DNA of 64,000 nucleotides from Linum tenue. Lineage: Eukaryota > Streptophyta > Magnoliopsida > Malpighiales > Linaceae. The notes under the pieces are model-generated. The model had not been told where the DNA came from, did not search any database, and saw only the letters and a list, made by a program, of their open reading frames with translations. The stretch lies in the NCBI GenBank assembly GCA_946122785.1, contig CAMGYJ010000010.1, positions 51,584,162 through 51,648,161 of the forward strand, read 5' to 3'. Numbering within the stretch: position 1 is the first letter of the stretch; each line of letters opens with the position of its first letter. Shown in pieces: positions 59,040-64,000 of this stretch. Position numbers and translations under genes: made by a program.

Positions 59040-62000
59040 TCATTCCTTCAACCGTCTCTGCAATTCCTGAACAAATGTAGCTCTTGGAACCTCTTCCTCG
59101 GCGTTGGCCTCCATGTTCTTTAGCTTCACGGTACCACTCTCGAGCTCCTTCTCCCCCACGAGGACCATCCACGGCACCTTTGATTCCTTGGCTCGGGCCA
59201 TGTGTTTGTCGGACCTCTTGTTAAGGATGTACTCCGCTTTCACTCTGCTGTCCCACAGCTCCCCAGCAAGCTCTGCAGCTAGAGGCAGCTTGCTTTTATC
59301 CCCTAGGATGCTCAATTGAACCTGGGTCTCGGTAGGGCGAACAATCTACCAATGGCCATAACAGAAAAGGAAAAACAACCACATGAGCGCCTATCGAATG
59401 ATCTTTTAACTCTTAGCTAGCTCGAGGATATGGACCCCGTAAGAAGAATTGGTTTATAGAGTTCAATTTCAGTCTTAATCCTTGTCGCTAGGCATTAATT
59501 GTAGTCATAAGATTGTCAATTTTGCCATATCAACCTCACAACATCAGCTCCTAATCACTTATGAGATGTCTCAAAAGTCAGAACCACTCTCTAGCCCGTT
59601 CAATTTTAGCATTCTAATTCCCAGAGTTTGATTAATTGGGGGAAAAAAACTTGGCGAGAAGGTTTTCTATTTTTGGTAATACATTCATCATCTTACCTGG
59701 TTCCTGTCCTTCTGAACCTGCTCCATTATAGCAAACACACGTTCGATCCCCAGGCTGACTCCAACAGCAGGGACTTGCTTGGTGCCAAACATGCCGATAA
59801 GGTTGTCGTAACGCCCACCAGCCGCAATCGAACCAACCTGAAAGGATCAATACATTAGACCAGACTTATTGACAAACAAGATCCCAGATCAAAGTTGGAG
59901 TAATAGAACGGCAATGATAATAATAACGCACTTGTGTAGTTCCTTTGAAGACAGCCTCGTATATGACTCCAGTATAGTAATCAAGCCCTCTGGCAAGGCT
60001 CAGGTCAAAAACAACCTTGCTAATGCACTTTGAACGGTCCAAAGCTTCAAAAAGAATATCCAGTTCATCCAGTGCACGTTTAGAAGAAGCATTCAGCAAA
60101 AATTCGCTGCCTTCTTGTTTGAGCTTCACCAGTAATTCCTTAGGGGATCCCCTTTCCTTCACAAATGTACCAATTTTGTCTGCTGTCTCTGCACTTAAAC
60201 CCTTCTCCTCAACCTGAAAGATATTGCAGTGAGTGAACAGTATCATGAATATCATAAAAATCAGAAGACAAAGGCTCCCAATGAAAGCCAGATTAGCTGA
60301 AGAGATGAAAGTCTTACCATTTCCTTTTTAACTTGCTCAAATGATTGTTTATCCAATTTGTCAATGCTTGAACATATTGTCCTGAACTTTTCTGGTGGCA
60401 CTCCACATATTTCTAACATACCATCAAGCAACTTCCGGTGATTCAATTTGACCTGTTCAAAGGAAAACAAAGAAGGGAAAGAAGATCAATTGCTACATCT
60501 AACATCTGGAGCTGGAAGACTTCCTTCCAGTTACATTGAATATGATTTGTACAATCAAGAAATTAATTATGGATGCATCTAGAAATATTAATTATGGAGG
60601 CAGCTTTGTGCAAGCAAGATTAGCAGGCATTACCTCATAATCACCAATATCTAGCTCATTGAGCAATTCAGTCAGAATTTTAATGACCTCAAAATCTGGT
60701 CCCATTTCTTCATATTGTCCAGCAATATCAAAATCACACTGATAAAATTCGCGGTATCTTCCTTTTGCTGGATTGTCTCTTCTATACACTTTAGCTATCT
60801 GGTACCTTTTGAATGATGTGATACCATTCATAGCCACATACCGAGCAAATGGAACAGTTAAGTCGTACCGCAAAGAACATAGCTCCCCACCCTGTGAAAA
60901 TCACAAGACAATCATATCAGCTTTAGCTGAATTGAAGATTGAAATATGATGAATCTCCTTCTAACATGATAAACTAAACGACTCAAGAAAATACCCCCCA
61001 ACTTTCAAGCTTCCAGTTCAGTATTTCCCTAAAAGAGTACTCCGGAAATAATCATCACAACACAGCATACCTGGTCAGCAAGATCATAAACCAACTTTGA
61101 ATCCTCCCCATATTTCCCCATCAAAGTCTCTCTCAATTCAAAAACTGGAGTGTCTAGAGCAGTTGCACCATGCCTCTTGAAAACGTCAGCAATGATAGAG
61201 AATGCCTTTTCTCTTATTGTCATTTGCTCCTTAGAGAAGTCACGAGTACCCTGTTTTTTTTTAAATCATAAGAACAAAACAAGAATGTTAAAATGGTTGC
61301 AACTTTGTCAACGAAGAAAAGCTTTAGCAGATTGGTAAAAGGAAACAAAACACAGCGAAGGAAATATAACTGAGGTTAACAAAAGCTTGCGCAGATTGGA
61401 TAACTTAAAAGTCTTGCCTATAAAATGGTTCGAAACATGAACATATATAACGAACCTGGGTTTACCAAATTCTGAGTGCCAAATCATGTTGGATAAAACA
61501 GAAAGTTAACATAACATCCAACTGCAAAGTTGCAACGGACTCTTTTTACCTTAGGAAGCTTGGGAAGCCTTCTACTTTCATTACTTTCCACTATTCCTTT
61601 AATTTTGGTAACTAACTCTCCAAATTGAGGGCGCTTGTGATTGAAAAACAATAACACATCCTTCACCCATTTCTCCAACACAGTTTGACCATCACTAGCT
61701 CCCCCTTCCTTTCTCTGTAACCATTCCTTAATTAACTGCACAGTCAAGCTAGTTCCTTTCCCCAGAACCGCCTTCTTTTTCTTCTTCTCACTCTTCTTGT
61801 CCACCGGTTTATCCCCTCCATTCACTTCACCAGTCGTCCCACCCTCCAAATCTCCACCCTCCAGAACAACAAAAGCCGTCACAACCTCCCACGAGACAAT
61901 AGTCCACACAGTCTCCAACAAACCATTCAATGCATGAACGAATGCCGGATAATCCTCTTCGAAAAGCAAATCTGAAACCAACTTAGCAGCATTCTTCAAA

Positions 62001-62905
62001 TCAGCATCAGTAGGGCATGTCTCCTCAAACAGAGTAAGCAAACCAGTCCTAGAACTTTCAATCCCTACAGCTTCAACATTCAGCTTCGCCCTGCTTAAAC
62101 TACTTGCCCCCACATTCCTTAGCGCGGGTAAAGGTTGCAGCTTTGCCGCCACCGCCTCCCTCTCCCCGCCATCCACGGCTTTCACAGAGGAATTCAGCTT
62201 GACCCTCGTCATCGAATGCACCGACTTCACAAACTGCCTCAATCCTCCGTGAACTTCAGGAATCTTTGAGATTGCCTTAATCGGATTCTTTCCCGCCATC
62301 TTCGATCCACTGAGCAGCAACTTCATATCACTGGCGACACCAATCTCATCCTTGTCGACGTGCCCATCTCCAGAATCCGTGGAATTAAACGCCGCGTCGT
62401 TTCCTTTCAGCGCCTCGCACGACAATGCAGCCACGGCATCGACTACAGTCGCCAGAGCAGCTGCTTCGTGGTCGATAATGGCGGAAACGCCGTACAGCTC
62501 CGCGCAGGAGTTCTGGACCACCAACTCTTCCTCATCTGTCACCTCAACTGATGCGAAACTCGTGGCCGCGCCGGAACCTGAATTTAGTGCATCGGCGATC
62601 AGATTGGGGAGGACGGTGCGAATTTTTGAAGGATTCGGGTGGCGAAGGAGCTTGTTGAGCAGGACGACGAGTGAGGCTCGACATTCGATCGGGGTTAGTG
62701 TTTCGGGGATCGGGATTCTGCATGTTTTCAGAGACTCTGGAGGAGAGGACTGAGTGGTTAGCCTATCAAGTGCCGACGAATCGATGCGGAGTCGAGCTTG
62801 GCCGGCAGCGATAGCGTTGACAGAGGAGGAGGAAAGAGATGAGCCCTTACCTCCCAAGGTCACAACCTGGACTTCTTCGCCGCCGCCGTCCGCCATTGAT
62901 GACAT
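59040..62905 (-). CDS. histidine--tRNA ligase, cytosolic, seven coding exons
   Basis: Class II synthetase that charges tRNA-His in the cytosol. Coding exons: 61550-62905, 61071-61250, 60634-60891, 60318-60452, 59932-60213, 59697-59837, 59040-59345; they total 885 aa, close to the about 883 aa I recall for the Arabidopsis cytosolic enzyme. The large first exon (452 codons) encodes the plant-specific N-terminal extension, ending LPKLPK, which splices to [10 protein letters not shown] at the start of the catalytic domain. Then: [12 protein letters not shown]; motif 2 [20 protein letters not shown] and FYQCDFDI; the insertion domain; the HisA signatures [10 protein letters not shown] and [11 protein letters not shown]; motif 3 GVSLGIERV; and an anticodon-binding domain with [10 protein letters not shown]. 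All catalytic motifs are intact. No organelle targeting peptide is evident; the start [11 protein letters not shown] is acidic, arguing for the cytosol. Two ATGs lie 10 bases... the second (MADGG) three codons later is also possible. Confidence 0.95.
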
Positions 62906-63698
62906 TGACAGCTGTGAGAAGGGTTTTTACTTTTTAGAAGTGTAGCAAGATTTTAGTTACCTCTGCAAAACCTTAGCACCTCTGTGGCGTTTAGGGTTTC
63001 AGTGAGATGATTTAGATATATTACAATTTAGTCCTTTATATTTTATACATACTCCCAGAATGCACACGATATTGTTCTTGTAATGAGATTAGATTCCTGA
63101 AGTTTACTATCTGTATATTTCAGTACTCTTACAATTTACAACTGATTTTCTTCAATAAATTTTACATCATTAACCTTATTTTTCTGCTATTGTTGTGTAT
63201 CACTACACTGGTAATATAATTAGTTTTTTGTTTACGAATATATGGTATGCTAAAACATTTATAATAGAGAGTGGCATATCGAAACAAAATTTATTAAGAA
63301 GTGATTGCTTATAGCAAATAACTTCTTATATAAAAGGATAATGTAACTTTGAATTATGAGTCAGATCTTTGACTTCGTTCATAGTTCTAACCATGATTTT
63401 ACCACGTCTTTTTATAGTCTCACCAGTTTAATATTCGTTGTTCAAAGTTAAAAAAAAAAATGTAGAGTGAGAATATCATATGGAGATGGAAACTCTTCCC
63501 ATTATGTACTTAACAATTCAACAAAGTACCATAAGCAAGTAAAATTTACAAGATATGAAAATGCTAATAATAATAATAATAATAATAATACACATCGATC
63601 CAACATTTTGTCTTTGATATTTCCAAAGACACTAGGTATTCATCCATTGGAAATAACTCTAATATTACTTAATTAACTACATAACTACTCTTGATGAA
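62906..63698. other. intergenic between HisRS promoter and PP2C 3' end
   Basis: AT-rich DNA containing the HisRS upstream region and the 3' flank of the PP2C gene. A short (AAT)n run lies at about 63564-63590. No other feature seen. Confidence 0.5.
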
Positions 63699-64000
63699 TT
63701 AGTTGCTCAAAATTGGTGGTTGTTGGTCCATGAAACTCCCTAGACTAATAACCATAACCGTTGCATCATCCAAATTGCCTCGGCTGAAAGACAACTGAAC
63801 CAGCTTCTTGCATGCTTCCATCAGTACTCCATTGTTGTTACAATAATGCCTTGAGACTTCATCAACTGCCTCTTGCTCACCAACCTTATCCCAGAGGCCA
63901 TCAGAAGCCATGATCAAGAACTGACAATCTGGAGTTATTGGAACCTTGCTGATATCGGGCTCGGATATGACCCATTCCTTCAGGTGGAGATCCCCGATAG
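63699..64000 (-). CDS. protein phosphatase 2C, clade B (AP2C-like), C-terminal part, truncated by window edge
   Basis: Mg/Mn-dependent Ser/Thr phosphatase. Only the last 100 or so residues are present; the 5' part lies beyond base 64000. In-frame sequence reads IGDLHLKEWVISEPD, then PDCQFLIMASDGLWDKVG with the conserved DG metal-site motif, then EAVDEVSRHYC, ACKKLVQLSFSRGNLDDATV with the final conserved Asp pair region, ending PPILSN. The combination QEAVD, ACKKLV and SRGNLDD matches clade-B phosphatases (AP2C1-AP2C4/PP2C5), which dephosphorylate MAP kinases in stress and wound signalling; that role is inferred from family. Stop is TAA at 63699-63701. No exon boundary is needed within the visible part. 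Confidence 0.88.
   Translation of the reverse strand, partial: IGDLHLKEWVISEPDISKVPITPDCQFLIMASDGLWDKVGEQEAVDEVSRHYCNNNGVLMEACKKLVQLSFSRGNLDDATVMVISLGSFMDQQPPILSN

Overview
This window is nuclear DNA of a eudicot plant. The evidence is split genes with GT-AG introns, plant-specific families (TMKL1-type pseudokinase receptor, plant CYP51G, PELPK cell-wall protein, clade-B PP2C) and low-GC intergenic DNA with plant-type transposon remnants. I cannot name the species from the sequence.

Layout: (1) 1-809 holds the last exon of a TMKL1-like receptor pseudokinase (+). (2) 1176-1539 is a two-exon gene for a 73-aa secreted cysteine-rich peptide (-), which single-frame ORF calling misses. (3) 2363-5920 is a nine-exon pepsin-type aspartic protease (-). 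(4) 5921-8670 is intergenic and contains a fold-back Mutator-like miniature element with a perfect 9-bp target duplication. (5) 9456-11408 is CYP51 sterol 14-demethylase (+), with an intron in its 5' leader. (6) About 12250-42455 is a 30-kb tandem satellite with a 348-bp monomer, broken by a 100-N assembly gap. (7) 43869-44534 is a PELPK-repeat cell-wall protein (-). (8) 44.7-49.9 kb is repeat-rich intergenic DNA. (9) 49897-52878 is an eleven-exon CDP-diacylglycerol synthase (-). (10) 54524-56064 is a single-pass membrane protein with an N-terminal W-x-x-L motif (-). (11) 59040-62905 is cytosolic histidyl-tRNA synthetase (-), seven coding exons. (12) 63699-64000 is the C-terminal end of a clade-B protein phosphatase 2C (-).

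The genes do not form a pathway or operon. They are independent, mostly housekeeping, plant loci. The exon models were built by hand from reading frame, splice consensus and family similarity. For every multi-exon gene complete in the window the exon lengths add to a whole number of codons, and the CDP-DAG synthase and HisRS models match the family lengths I know (about 421 and 883-885 aa).

The most notable element is the satellite. Each 348-bp monomer is two related halves (about 200 bp and 148 bp), so it looks like an old dimer. The monomers are arranged in local higher-order blocks that differ in copy number, and they sit within 1 kb of CYP51. The second notable item is the unannotated cysteine-rich peptide gene. 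The third is the MULE-like fold-back element with 20-bp tandem units on both arms.
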